Source of the DNA: Bifidobacterium simiiventris
GTDB taxonomy: Bacteria > Actinomycetota > Actinomycetes > Actinomycetales > Bifidobacteriaceae
Length of the DNA stretch: 64,000 bases
Direction of reading: 5' to 3'
NCBI RefSeq assembly: GCF_019331715.1
Contig: NZ_JAHBBG010000002.1
Coordinates: 354,735 to 418,734, forward strand
In this document: positions 47,475 to 56,476 of the stretch, in pieces
Numbering within the stretch: the stretch's first letter is position 1
Layout: each line of letters starts with the position of its first letter
The notes under the pieces: generated by a model
What the model saw: only the letters and a program-made list of their open reading frames with translations
The model's database searches: none
Told to the model about the DNA's origin: nothing
Position numbers and translations under genes: made by a program

Positions 47475-47918
47475 ATGACGATGAGCGACCGGGAACTGGT
47501 GGAGCTATTCCATGACGTGGCGCGCATCAGCCACCAGCGGGAAGTACGCAGCAGCGACGCGCTCTCGCACGGCAGTGGGCAGACGCGCTGTCTGCTCACC
47601 CTGAGCGGCCTCGGTCCGGTCAGTCAGCGCCGGCTTGCTGCGATCCTGGGCATCCGGTCGGCGTCGCTGAGCGAACTGCTCGGCAAGATGGAGGCGCGCG
47701 GCTGGATCACGCGCACCCCGCATCCCGAGGACGGGCGCACGTACATGGTCGCGCTCACCGAGGAGGGAAAGGCCGAGGCGATGCGCCGGCGGTCGGCCGG
47801 CAACGGTGCCTCCGGCGAGCTGCTCGCGGCGCTCGACGAAGACCAGCGTGAACGGTTCGGCGAGATCCTCATTGTGATCAAACGTCACTACCAAGAACTC
47901 AATCGCCACGAACGTTAG
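47475..47918 (+). CDS. MarR-family transcriptional regulator
   Basis: The protein is 147 residues with a winged-helix DNA-binding region: VSQRRLAAILGIRSASLSELLGKMEARGWITRTPHPEDGRTYMVALTEEG (about 49-98; the DGR wing is typical). It is preceded by its probable operator and followed 57 bp later by a DHA2 exporter, so an autoregulated repressor of drug export is likely. ATG at 47475. Confidence 0.9.
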   Translation: MTMSDRELVELFHDVARISHQREVRSSDALSHGSGQTRCLLTLSGLGPVSQRRLAAILGIRSASLSELLGKMEARGWITRTPHPEDGRTYMVALTEEGKAEAMRRRSAGNGASGELLAALDEDQRERFGEILIVIKRHYQELNRHER

Positions 47919-47975
47919 TCCTTCGTCCTCGCACGCATCGTCATCACATACCATCGGCCATACGAAGCAACAACC

Positions 47976-49397
47976 ATGTCCAATACTGAACAGATCTCAT
48001 TAAGCAACCGCCGACGCGCGCTCATCTTCGCCAACATCATGCTCTCGTGCATCGCCACCACCATCATGGCCACGGCTCTCACCACGGCACTGCCGCCCAT
48101 CGTCGCCGACCTCGGCGTCACCATGCAGATCGGCCAATGGCTCACCAGCGGCTACTCGCTCGCCATTGGCATCGTCATGCCGCTGACCGCCTTCCTCATC
48201 ACCCGGTTCCCGACCAAACCGCTGTACCTCGCCGGCGCGGCGTTGTTCATCGTCGGTTCGCTGGTCTGCGTGGCGCCGGTGCCGTTCGCCGTCATCATGA
48301 TCGGACGCGTGATTCAGGCGTGCGGCAACGGACTGCTCATGTCGATGGCACAGGTCGTGCTCATGACCATCTATCCGGACAACCGCGGCACGATCATGGG
48401 CTGGTACGGTCTCGCCGTCGGCGTCACGCCGGTGATCGCGCCGACCTTGTCCGGCCTGATGGTCGACACGTTCGGCTGGCGGTCGATCTTCTACCTGGTG
48501 ATCGCGGTGATGGCGGTGTCGCTGATCGCGGCATGCTTCGTGTTCTGCGACGTGCTGAAGACCTCGCGGCGATCGTTCGACATGCTGTCCTTCGCGGTGA
48601 GCGTCGTCGCGTTCGGCGGCGTGACGCTCGGCATCGGCAATATCGGCTCCATGCCGTTCGTGAGCACGACGGTGCTGCTGCCGCTGGTGTTGGGCGTCGC
48701 GGCCTCTGTATGGTTCGTGATGCTGCAGCTCAAGCGCGAGCGCCCGTTCCTCGACGTGCGCATATTGCGCAACCGCGGCTTCGCGTTGAGCGTGATCGGC
48801 AGCATGCTGCTGTACTTCGCGATGATGGGTTCGTCGGTCATGCTGCCGCTCTACGTGCAGACCATCAAAGGCGGTTCCGCATCGATGGCCGGCCTGGTGG
48901 GTCTGCCCGGCTCGCTCGCCATGGCGGTCATCAGCCCGATGGCCGGCAGGCTGTATGACCGGTTCGGCGTGAGGCGGCTGTTCCTCATCGGCGGCATCTG
49001 CCTGACCGTGAGCAACCTGTGCATGGGACTGCTGCCGTTGGCGGCATCGATCTGGGTCGCGGGCGCGATCAACGTGGCGCGTTCGCTTGCGATCGGCTGC
49101 CTGATGATGCCGCTCGTGACCTGGGGCACCAGCTGCGCGGGCGAGGGGCGACTCGCCGACGCGAACGCGTTGCTCACCGCGTTACGCACTATCGCCGGCG
49201 CGATCGGCCAGGCCGTATTCGTCGGGATGATGACCGCGCTGGCGGCCTCTGCGCATTCCGGCGGCATGGAGCTGGCCGCGGCGAACATGCGCGGCCTGAA
49301 CCTGACGTTCCTGGCCATGGGCGCATGCGCGGTCCCACTGATCATCATCCCGCTCGTCTTCCTGCGCGGCGAGATGGCGGATCGTCATGCAAATTGA
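47976..49397 (+). CDS. DHA2-family (EmrB/QacA) MFS exporter
   Basis: This 473-residue protein has about 14 membrane segments. TALTTALPPIVADLGVTMQIGQWLTSGYSLAIG and GWYGLAVGVTPVIAPTLSGL are DHA2 signatures. It is likely co-transcribed with the MarR gene. The substrate is unknown. No strong SD is seen before ATG 47976. Confidence 0.9.
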   Translation: MSNTEQISLSNRRRALIFANIMLSCIATTIMATALTTALPPIVADLGVTMQIGQWLTSGYSLAIGIVMPLTAFLITRFPTKPLYLAGAALFIVGSLVCVAPVPFAVIMIGRVIQACGNGLLMSMAQVVLMTIYPDNRGTIMGWYGLAVGVTPVIAPTLSGLMVDTFGWRSIFYLVIAVMAVSLIAACFVFCDVLKTSRRSFDMLSFAVSVVAFGGVTLGIGNIGSMPFVSTTVLLPLVLGVAASVWFVMLQLKRERPFLDVRILRNRGFALSVIGSMLLYFAMMGSSVMLPLYVQTIKGGSASMAGLVGLPGSLAMAVISPMAGRLYDRFGVRRLFLIGGICLTVSNLCMGLLPLAASIWVAGAINVARSLAIGCLMMPLVTWGTSCAGEGRLADANALLTALRTIAGAIGQAVFVGMMTALAASAHSGGMELAAANMRGLNLTFLAMGACAVPLIIIPLVFLRGEMADRHAN

Positions 49398-49474
49398 CGG
49401 GACACCGACGGAGCATTGCCGCACGCATGACCGCTGCCATACGTGAGCATGCGGTCGTGCGATCCCGCTCGTGC

Positions 49475-50482
49475 TCAAACGGCGCGGTCTCGCCGCTGCT
49501 TGCGGTAGGCGAACGGCGGCACGCCGATGACATTGCGGAACGTGCGCGAAAAGAAACCCGGGGAACGGAAGCCGCAGCGGGCGGCCACCTCGGCGATCGG
49601 CAATTCGGTTCCGGCCAGCAGATCGATGGCCGCACGGATACGCACGTCGGTGACATATTCGATGGGCGACTGGTTGAGATAGTCACGGAATATCGATGCG
49701 CAACTGCTGCGACCGATCGAACCGGCGCTCGCGATTTCGGCCAGCGTCAACTGACATGTGAAATTCTCCTGGATGAAATCGACCATTGCCGTCAGTGAAG
49801 CAATCCTGTCTGCGCGGTGCCGTCCTTCACGCGTGCGGGTCATGTTCGCGCGGCCGTTCCGTTGCGCGTCCGCGTTCGTTCCGACGTCGTTCGTCATCAG
49901 TGTCAGATGTCGGGCGATCGCATAGAATCCGCTCAACGCCGTCAACGGTGCGGTCGGCTCGTCGGCTTCGCGCGCGGCGACGATGCCGTTCGTCGTATGC
50001 AGGATGGCGGCCGAGTCGGCATCGTCTCCGTCGAGCAGCAGGTACGGTGGGCGCGATGCGCTGCCGATCGGCAATATGTAGCGTTCCAGTATGTCCTTGG
50101 CCGCGCCTGCACGCATGGGATTGAGCAGCACGCACAAGAATTCGCAATCGGAGCCGTCGTCCGAATAGCCATAATGCAATCGCCGCGCGTTGACGAAAAT
50201 TCCCTGACCTTCACGGACCGGCACGTGCTCTCCATCCACGAAATACGTTAGATGACCGTGTTCGGCTAGGAGGAACTCCCAATCGTCATGCCAATGGCAT
50301 TGCGCGCGCATGAGTGGATAGGAGGAGAGCCGTCCCCGCCGTGCATACGAGAAGAACGACGGATAGTCGTAGCGCACCCGTTCCGAACCGTTTGCGCGCA
50401 CGATGGCTGGCCCGGCGGCGCCGCCGTCGACCGAGGCGTTGCGGTTGCCGTGATCGACGCATATGCGACCAATGTCGTTCAT
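49475..50482 (-). CDS. AraC-family regulator with cupin sensor domain
   Basis: The protein is 335 residues. The N-terminal part (about 45-140) has the AraC cupin pattern HWHDDWEFLLAEHGHLTYFVDGEHVPV. The C-terminal HTH pair (about 240-335) includes LTLAEIASAGSIGRSSCASIFRDYL and IAEVAARCGFRSPGFFSRTFRNVIGVPPFAYRKQ. ATG 50482 follows GAGGA. It is divergent from an acetyltransferase gene, which suggests control of sugar-related functions. Confidence 0.9.
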   Translation of the reverse strand: MNDIGRICVDHGNRNASVDGGAAGPAIVRANGSERVRYDYPSFFSYARRGRLSSYPLMRAQCHWHDDWEFLLAEHGHLTYFVDGEHVPVREGQGIFVNARRLHYGYSDDGSDCEFLCVLLNPMRAGAAKDILERYILPIGSASRPPYLLLDGDDADSAAILHTTNGIVAAREADEPTAPLTALSGFYAIARHLTLMTNDVGTNADAQRNGRANMTRTREGRHRADRIASLTAMVDFIQENFTCQLTLAEIASAGSIGRSSCASIFRDYLNQSPIEYVTDVRIRAAIDLLAGTELPIAEVAARCGFRSPGFFSRTFRNVIGVPPFAYRKQRRDRAV

Positions 50483-50657
50483 TTTCTCGAGTCCTCGGTA
50501 AATAGTGCAAAAACTGACGTAAATTCTACCAGTAGTCATGTGTTGTGCGGCATATGCATCGTGTGTAATGGTTGGCAGACGACAATGACGCGTGCTCGTC
50601 GCCGCTTGCATGGCCGATCGCACGACGCCGGGCCGACCCCGAGGAAAAGGAACCATC

Positions 50658-51284
50658 GTGAAGGAAACCATGCGCCAGCGCATCGCCGCCGGCAAACTGT
50701 TCACCGACTACTGCGAAGGATTGCCGGAGGATCGTCTCGCGGCCAAACGCCGCATGAAGCGGTTCAACGAACTCGACCCGGGTGATATGGAAAGCCGCGC
50801 CGCGTTGATCGGCGAGATTCTCGGATGCTCCTCGGATGCATGGATCGAACCGCCGCTCTACTTCTGCTACGGCACGAACATCACGCTCGGTGCCGGAACA
50901 TACGTCAACGTCAACTGTTCGTTCATCGACGACGGTCGGATCACCATCGGCAAGCGCGTCATGTTCGGTCCGTCGGTGAACATCGCGACCGTCAGCCATC
51001 CGATCAACCCGGCCATGCGCGAGTTCATGTTCGCCGATCCGGTCGTGATCGGCGACGACTGCTGGATCGGTGCGAACGTGACGATCTGCCCCGGTGTGAC
51101 CATCGGCGAAGGCACGACGATCGGCGCGGGCAGCGTCGTCACGCACGACATTCCCGCGCATGTCGTCGCGGTCGGCGTGCCCTGCCGTGTCCTGCGCGAG
51201 ATCGACGAACATGACATGGACGAATACCGTCCCGGCATGAGCTTCGCCGACGACGAACTCGTGCGCGAGACTCGGGGCGAATGA
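50658..51284 (+). CDS. maltose/galactoside-type O-acetyltransferase
   Basis: This hexapeptide-repeat acetyltransferase of 208 residues acetylates a sugar using acetyl-CoA. The N-terminal Mac domain (MRQRIAAGKLFTDYCEGLPEDRLAAKRRMKRFN) is followed by the left-handed beta-helix with FGPSVNIATVSHPINPAMR (active-site His) and IGANVTICPGVTIGEGTTIG. GTG at 50658 follows GGAAAAGG; ATG at 50670 is possible. The natural sugar is unknown. Confidence 0.9.
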   Translation: MKETMRQRIAAGKLFTDYCEGLPEDRLAAKRRMKRFNELDPGDMESRAALIGEILGCSSDAWIEPPLYFCYGTNITLGAGTYVNVNCSFIDDGRITIGKRVMFGPSVNIATVSHPINPAMREFMFADPVVIGDDCWIGANVTICPGVTIGEGTTIGAGSVVTHDIPAHVVAVGVPCRVLREIDEHDMDEYRPGMSFADDELVRETRGE

Positions 51285-51347
51285 TCCGTCGGCCGCGTCC
51301 TTCGCCACCGGGGGTGGGGCGCCTGTGCCTATTACATTGCCGAGATA

Positions 51348-51377
51348 TTGACTTCGAGCGCTTGAAGTTGGTATATC
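51348..51377 (+). promoter_or_regulatory. MerR-type promoter before a relic gene
   Basis: -35 TTGACT (51348-51353) and -10 TATATC (51372-51377) are 18 bp apart, or 19 if ATATCT is used. The spacer is occupied by the near-perfect palindrome ACTTCGAGCGCTTGAAGT (51351-51368). Long spacing filled by a dyad is the hallmark of MerR-regulated promoters. No merR gene is in the window. Confidence 0.65.
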
Positions 51378-51413
51378 TGCTGATGATGCAAGGCATCCAC
51401 GGGAGGCGGCCGG

Positions 51414-51980
51414 ATGATATCAGATGAGAGCATAGATAACGGTGTTCCCTTTGATTGGGGACGTGTGTCAGACGACTATGCGCGGTATCGCGACATTTAT
51501 CCAGCGCAGTTCTACCAGAAAATCCTCGACCGCGGCCTGATCAGCGCCGGATAACCGACGCCGAAACTCGACACCAGGGCGGCGATCTTCGACGTTGATG
51601 GACGCATCCTGCTCACTCACGAAAACAGCGGCGAATGATCGCTTCCCGGCGGATGGGTCGACGAGAACCAGTCCGTACGATCCAACGCGATCAAGGAAGT
51701 CAAGGAGGAGACCGGGCTTGACGTGACCGCCGACCGGCTCGTCACAGTGCAGGATTGCGCTAACCACAACGGTCTGTCATTCCCATATGGGGTGATCAAG
51801 TTCTTCGTGCTCTGCACGCGTGTCGGCGGGTGCTTCGAATCGAATATCGAGACGACGGAGATCCGTTACTTCGACGAAGATCGGCTTCCCCGGCTCTCCA
51901 CGACAAGAAACACCGCGGAGCAGATCGCCATGTGTTTCACCGTCCACCGCGACCCCGACTGGACGGCGCTGTTCGAATAG
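51414..51980 (+). pseudogene. methyltransferase start fused to NUDIX hydrolase remnant
   Basis: ATG 51414, after GGGAGG, begins a 46-codon ORF with FDWGRVSDDYARYRDIYPAQ and FYQKILDRGL, the start of a class I methyltransferase. It then passes in frame into a NUDIX protein: PTPKLDTRAAIFDVDGRILL, SLPGGWVDENQSV and the box end AIKEVKEETGLDV, on to CFTVHRDPDWTALFE-stop. A TAA (51552-51554) stands where GY-P would be expected, and a TGA (51636-51638) where a Trp is usual before SLPGGW. A deletion appears to have joined two neighbouring genes, after which nonsense changes accumulated. Confidence 0.75.
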
Positions 51981-51993
51981 GCGAGTAGTTGCT

Positions 51994-52566
51994 CTATTCC
52001 ACTCCGCGAAGCAGCGTGTGCACGTAGTCGTGCAGTTGCGCGCGGGTGAGCGTGTGGCCGCGCAGGTACGCCCAGTCGAGCACGAGCAGCACGGTGTTCG
52101 CGTAATGGTCGGCGATCAGGTCGGCCGGCAGATCGAAACGGTCGCGGTCGACGCAGGTGAGCATGAGCTGCCGGGCGTTGTGTTCGATGAACCGGTGCAG
52201 ACTGGCGAACAGCGGCCCGTCGGGCGGATTGTGCGCCAGCACCGCGTGCAGCATGGCGGTGTTCGACTCCAGCAGATCGGCCATCGCGTCGAGCGCGACG
52301 TCCACGCGGCGTGACGATTCGACCGATGCGAGATCCGCGGAATCCGCCCGCTGGGACAGCGCGATCCAACAGTAGGTGAGCAGGTCGTCACGATCTTCGA
52401 AATAGTTGTAGAACGTGGCGCGCGGATAGCCGGCGCGCTCGCACAGTTCGTTGACGCTGATGTCGGCGAACGGCTTGTCGGCGAGCAGTGCGGTCATCGC
52501 ATCGAAAAACGCGTCGAGCGTGCGCTGCGTGCCTCGCGTGAGCTTGGCGTTGAGGTCTTTCTTCAT
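51994..52566 (-). CDS. TetR-family transcriptional regulator
   Basis: The protein is 190 residues. HTH: DAFFDAMTALLADKPFADISVNELCERAGYPRATFYNYFEDRDDL (about 17-62). The start is ATG 52566 with GGAGAG upstream. It is divergent from the Old Yellow Enzyme gene, and an inverted repeat between them is the likely operator, so it probably controls that flavoenzyme. Confidence 0.9.
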   Translation of the reverse strand: MKKDLNAKLTRGTQRTLDAFFDAMTALLADKPFADISVNELCERAGYPRATFYNYFEDRDDLLTYCWIALSQRADSADLASVESSRRVDVALDAMADLLESNTAMLHAVLAHNPPDGPLFASLHRFIEHNARQLMLTCVDRDRFDLPADLIADHYANTVLLVLDWAYLRGHTLTRAQLHDYVHTLLRGVE

Positions 52567-52643
52567 GGTCCGCTCTCCTTCGGCGTCTGTTCGTAGTTCC
52601 CGTACTTGCGTCCGTTTCCGCATCATAGCCTATCGTCCATAAT

Positions 52644-52687
52644 TTTACAGTTGTCCAATTTTGTGTTACTGTTTGGACAGTTGTAAA
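52644..52687. promoter_or_regulatory. inverted repeat between TetR and flavin oxidoreductase genes
   Basis: TTTACAGTTGTCCAA (52644-52658) and TTGGACAGTTGTAAA (52673-52687) are inverted with 13 of 15 matches; ACAGTTGT also forms a direct repeat. It is the only AT-rich segment of the gap and lies about 20 bp before the plus-strand start, so it is a probable operator. Confidence 0.6.
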
Positions 52688-52709
52688 AAACTGGACTAAT
52701 GAAAAGGTG

Positions 52710-54011
52710 ATGATGATGACGACAGACACCGTGAACACGCCGATAGCTGAACCGCTGACCCTGCCCTGCGGCGTGGCGGTCAAGAACCGGTTCTACAAAT
52801 CCGCGATGAACGAGGCGCTCGCCGGACGCGACTGCGCGCCGACCGAAGCGCACGTGCGCCTGTACCGCGCATGGGCGCAAGGCGGCGCGGGCGTACTCGT
52901 CACCGGCAACGTGATGGTCGACCGCACGCAGCTGGGGGAGCCCGGCAACGTCGCCGTCGAGGACGAACGCGACCTTGCGATGCTGCGCCGCTGGGCCGCC
53001 GCCGGCACTGAGAACGGCGCGCACTGCTGGATGCAGATCAACCATCCCGGCCGTCAGTCGCCCATCACCATCAACCGGCATCCACTCGCGCCGAGCGCCG
53101 GCAAGGTCGACGGCGAGTACGGCAAGTTCTTCGCCGAACCGACCGAACTGACCCGTGACCAGATCCGCGACATCATCCGCCGGTTCGCCAACACTGCGCG
53201 CATCGCAAAGAAGGCCGGCTTCACCGGCGTGGAGATCCACGCGGCCCACGGCTATCTCATCAACCAGTTTTTATCGCCGCTCGACAACCGACGCACCGAC
53301 GAATACGGCGGCAGCCTCGCCAACCGCGCCCGCTTCCTGTTCGATGTGTTCGACGCGGTGCGCAAGGCCGTCGGTCCTGATTTTCCGATCGCGGTGAAGC
53401 TCAACTCGTCCGACGTGCCGATCGCCGTTAAAGTCGGCGGGCACGACGACGCTCCGGGCGGCTTCAACGAGGAGGAATCCATCTGGGTCATGAAACAGCT
53501 CGAAGCCCGCGGCGTCGACCTCATCGACATCTCCGGCGGCACGTATTCAAAGCCGGTCATCCAAACCAATGACGGCGCGGCCGAAGACCGCCGTCGCGGC
53601 GTCTACTTCACCGACTTCGCACGCCGCGTCAAAGGCGAGCTGAGCGTGCCGGTCGCCCTGACCGGCGGCTTCCGCAACGCCACCGACATGAACCGTGCGC
53701 TGGATGAGGGCATCGCGCAGATGATCGGCATCGCGCGCCCGCTCGCACTCGTGCCCGACCTGCCGAACCGCATCATCTGCGACGGCTGGCAAGGCTCCGT
53801 CGACCTGCCGCGCGTCACGACCGGCATCAAGCCGCTCGACAAGGCGTTCGGCGGCATCCTCGTCATCAGCTGGTTCGAACTGCAGATGCACCGCATCGCG
53901 CGCGGACGCCGCCCTGACCCGCATATCGGCGGCATGCGTGCGCTCCTGTTCGCCGTCAAACAGCACGGTCCTTCCGCTCTCGCCCCGCGCCGCCGCAAAG
54001 GCCGGCAGTGA
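52710..54011 (+). CDS. NADH:flavin oxidoreductase, Old Yellow Enzyme family
   Basis: This FMN enzyme of about 433 residues reduces activated alkenes such as unsaturated aldehydes or ketones. It has a TIM barrel with the conserved HAAHGYLINQFLSPLDNRRTDEYGGS segment, and RPLALVPDLPNR near the end. It resembles the YqiG/NemA-like branch without the C-terminal Fe-S/pyridine domains of dienoyl-CoA reductases. Starts are clustered (GTG 52707, ATG 52710, 52713, 52716) behind AAAAGG. Probably induced through the divergent TetR. Confidence 0.9.
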   Translation: MMMTTDTVNTPIAEPLTLPCGVAVKNRFYKSAMNEALAGRDCAPTEAHVRLYRAWAQGGAGVLVTGNVMVDRTQLGEPGNVAVEDERDLAMLRRWAAAGTENGAHCWMQINHPGRQSPITINRHPLAPSAGKVDGEYGKFFAEPTELTRDQIRDIIRRFANTARIAKKAGFTGVEIHAAHGYLINQFLSPLDNRRTDEYGGSLANRARFLFDVFDAVRKAVGPDFPIAVKLNSSDVPIAVKVGGHDDAPGGFNEEESIWVMKQLEARGVDLIDISGGTYSKPVIQTNDGAAEDRRRGVYFTDFARRVKGELSVPVALTGGFRNATDMNRALDEGIAQMIGIARPLALVPDLPNRIICDGWQGSVDLPRVTTGIKPLDKAFGGILVISWFELQMHRIARGRRPDPHIGGMRALLFAVKQHGPSALAPRRRKGRQ

Positions 54012-54145
54012 TCGCCCTCCCGTGTTCTGGGCTATTGCGGACTCGTCCCCGCAAATTCAGCGTTGGCAAGTATGGTGATGACGTCGAATCGGCGAGATAA
54101 TGGAAATGCAATGGCGTACGCATGCCGAATTGGAAGGAGTTCGCG

Positions 54146-54574
54146 ATGAATCCGAACCCATACCCGCCGTCATCCCAGCCGTCCCGCCAGCCACAGGCTT
54201 CGTTGCCGCCGCAATATCAGCGGCAGGCGCAGTGCCGGCAACCGTCGGCCGAACCCGCGTCCGGTCAGCCGTATGATTATCCGCCCACGATGTCGCCGTA
54301 TATTCCACCGGTCGATCCGCAGAGGCAGAAGCCGAACGAAGTTTCACGCAGCTTCGCCGTGGCGGGGCTCGTGCTCGCCGTCATGGCCGCGGTGTTCGCC
54401 CTGATGCCGTTATGGGACAAAGTGAGCGTGTTCGGAGTGGTCGGTCTCTCGTTGGATGCGATCGCCGCATGCAGTCTGTTCTCCGACCGAAACCGGACAC
54501 CCGTATGGATCGGCATGGTCGTTGTCGCCGCCGTGCTGTGCATCGCTTCTATCCTCGTGGTCGCGCTCACCTGA
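54146..54574 (+). CDS. Pro/Gln-rich small membrane protein
   Basis: The protein is 142 residues. Residues 1-65 are Pro-, Gln- and Ser-rich and probably disordered (YPPSSQPSRQPQ, PPQYQRQAQ). Three hydrophobic segments follow (about 68-87, 90-107, 115-140), in the manner of DUF4190-type actinobacterial proteins. Function unknown. GAAGGAG precedes ATG 54146. It stands alone between the flavoenzyme and a TetR gene. Confidence 0.75.
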   Translation: MNPNPYPPSSQPSRQPQASLPPQYQRQAQCRQPSAEPASGQPYDYPPTMSPYIPPVDPQRQKPNEVSRSFAVAGLVLAVMAAVFALMPLWDKVSVFGVVGLSLDAIAACSLFSDRNRTPVWIGMVVVAAVLCIASILVVALT

Positions 54575-54697
54575 ATAGTGACCTTGCCGCAATCAGAATA
54601 GGGGGAAGGCGGATCCGAGCTGTGATTCGTTTGCCGGCGGGGGCGGATCGGACTGTGTGTTATTCGTGTGTGCGCATGATGTCGTAGGCGTGCTGAT

Positions 54698-55366
54698 TCA
54701 GCCGGCCTGACAGCCAGTATGATATCGGCCGGCGGTGGCGACGCCGTGCAGCATGAGATCGGTCATGACGTCGGCCAACTCCTCGTCGGGTGCGTCCATG
54801 CCGGCCAGCACCCACTGGTCGACCGTCTCGCAGATCGCGCCCGCCCAAAAGGCCGCGGCATAACGCGGGCCGATCTCATGCCGGTCGGCGCTGTGGTTCA
54901 TGCTCGCACGCATGCGCTCGCGGATGCGATCGCCCTGGCCGGCCTGCAGAATCAACCGATACTGCAGGGCGATGCGGCGGACGCCGGCGAGTATGGCCAG
55001 CCATGCCTCGCGGGTCTGCGCCATCGGATCGTACCGTAAAAGGCTGCGGTTGATCTCCTCGAAGATGGTGGCGAGGAACCCGTCGAGAATCGCCTCCTTC
55101 GACGCGTAGTTGCGGTAGTAGGCGTTGCGGGAGACGCCGGCGCGACGTGCGATGTCGGTGACGGTGATCGACTCGAACGGTTTCGTCTTCATCAGCTGGA
55201 TGAGCGCGCCCTCGATGCAGTCGCGTACGAACGCGTTCGACTCCTCGTTGTTGCGATGCAATGTGGCCAGTCGGCGATCCGCGACTTGATCGGCGGTCGG
55301 CCGATGGTCTGCGGGACGATTATTGGTGGTCTGATCGTCGATGATCTGCTGCCTGTCGTCTCCCAT
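54698..55366 (-). CDS. TetR-family transcriptional regulator
   Basis: The protein is 222 residues. A polar N-terminal extension (about 1-38) precedes the HTH EGALIQLMKTKPFESITVTDIARRAGVSRNAYYRNYASKEAI (about 48-90). It is divergent from an SDR gene. The 11-mer ATGTCACACTT occurs at its own start (55365-55375) and 79 bp away (55444-55454), a possible pair of binding half-sites. Confidence 0.9.
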   Translation of the reverse strand: MGDDRQQIIDDQTTNNRPADHRPTADQVADRRLATLHRNNEESNAFVRDCIEGALIQLMKTKPFESITVTDIARRAGVSRNAYYRNYASKEAILDGFLATIFEEINRSLLRYDPMAQTREAWLAILAGVRRIALQYRLILQAGQGDRIRERMRASMNHSADRHEIGPRYAAAFWAGAICETVDQWVLAGMDAPDEELADVMTDLMLHGVATAGRYHTGCQAG

Positions 55367-55486
55367 GTCACACTTCCTCCCGTTCTGTCATCGCCGTACC
55401 CGAGCGGCTTGCGCCGGCCGTCGGTCGCCGATTACCGTCGTTGATGTCACACTTGTACCATCATAACCGGAAGGCATCCGACAACA

Positions 55487-56395
55487 ATGCTCCGCGCATC
55501 ATCCAACGCAACCGATCCCAAGAAAACCATCCTCATCACCGGCGCATCCAGCGGCATCGGCAAACAGACCGCGCTCGCGCTCGCCGCACAAGGTCACACG
55601 ATCATCATGCACGGCCGCAACCCGCGCAAAACACAGGAAGTACGCGACTGGATCATCGAGCAAACCGGCAACCGCGACGTGCACGCCCATGTCGCCGACC
55701 TGTCGCTGATGAGCGAAGTCGCACGATTCGCCGCCGACATCAACGCGACCTACGACCGGCTCGACGTGCTCGTCAACAACGCCGGCGGACAGTTCGGCTC
55801 CACCCGCGAGGTCACCGCCGAAGGCCACGAGAAGACATTCGCCATCAACACGCTCGCGCCGTTCCTGCTGACCAACCTGCTGTTGCCGCTGCTCAAGCGC
55901 AGCCCGTCCGCGCGCATCGTCACCGTCGCCAGCGAATCCTACCGTCAGGCCGGCCGGCCGATCCTCGACGACGTCGAACTGGAACGTCACTATTCAATGG
56001 CACGGGCCTACGGATTCTCCAAACTGTACGTCTGGTGGCTCATGCGGCAGTTTGATGCGCGACTCAAGGCGGATGGCATGCGCAACGTCACCGTGAACAC
56101 GGTCGAACCCGGCTCGGCCGCGACCGCGCTGCAACGCGAATCACTCCGCAAGTCGCCGTGGATGCTGCCGCTGATCATCCTATGGCTGCCGTTCATCCGC
56201 ACCGCCCGGCACGGCGCGCGCACGAGCGTGCTCATGGCCGCGTCGCCGGCCGTCGAAGGCATCAGCGGCGAATTCTGGGGCAACATGCGGCGCAAGCGCA
56301 TCGACGCCAAGTGGATATCGCCGGACGGAGAACGCCGCATCTGGGACTACTGCGCACAAGTCTGCGCGCCGTACCTGACCGACGTCGCGCAGTGA
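55487..56395 (+). CDS. SDR oxidoreductase (retinol-dehydrogenase-like)
   Basis: The protein is 302 residues, an SDR with cofactor motif ILITGASSGIGKQTALALAAQG (about 15-36), VNNAGG, and the catalytic region RIVTVASESYRQAG with YGFSKLYVWWLMR. The family acts on retinoid-like or protochlorophyllide-like molecules in name only; the bacterial substrate is unknown. It is likely controlled by the divergent TetR. Confidence 0.87.
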   Translation: MLRASSNATDPKKTILITGASSGIGKQTALALAAQGHTIIMHGRNPRKTQEVRDWIIEQTGNRDVHAHVADLSLMSEVARFAADINATYDRLDVLVNNAGGQFGSTREVTAEGHEKTFAINTLAPFLLTNLLLPLLKRSPSARIVTVASESYRQAGRPILDDVELERHYSMARAYGFSKLYVWWLMRQFDARLKADGMRNVTVNTVEPGSAATALQRESLRKSPWMLPLIILWLPFIRTARHGARTSVLMAASPAVEGISGEFWGNMRRKRIDAKWISPDGERRIWDYCAQVCAPYLTDVAQ

Positions 56396-56476
56396 GCCGG
56401 TGGGGCGCCGCATACCACAATTTGGCGCGGGACACCAGTCTGTTGTGCGACGGATCGATCCCGTAAGCTGGGACGA

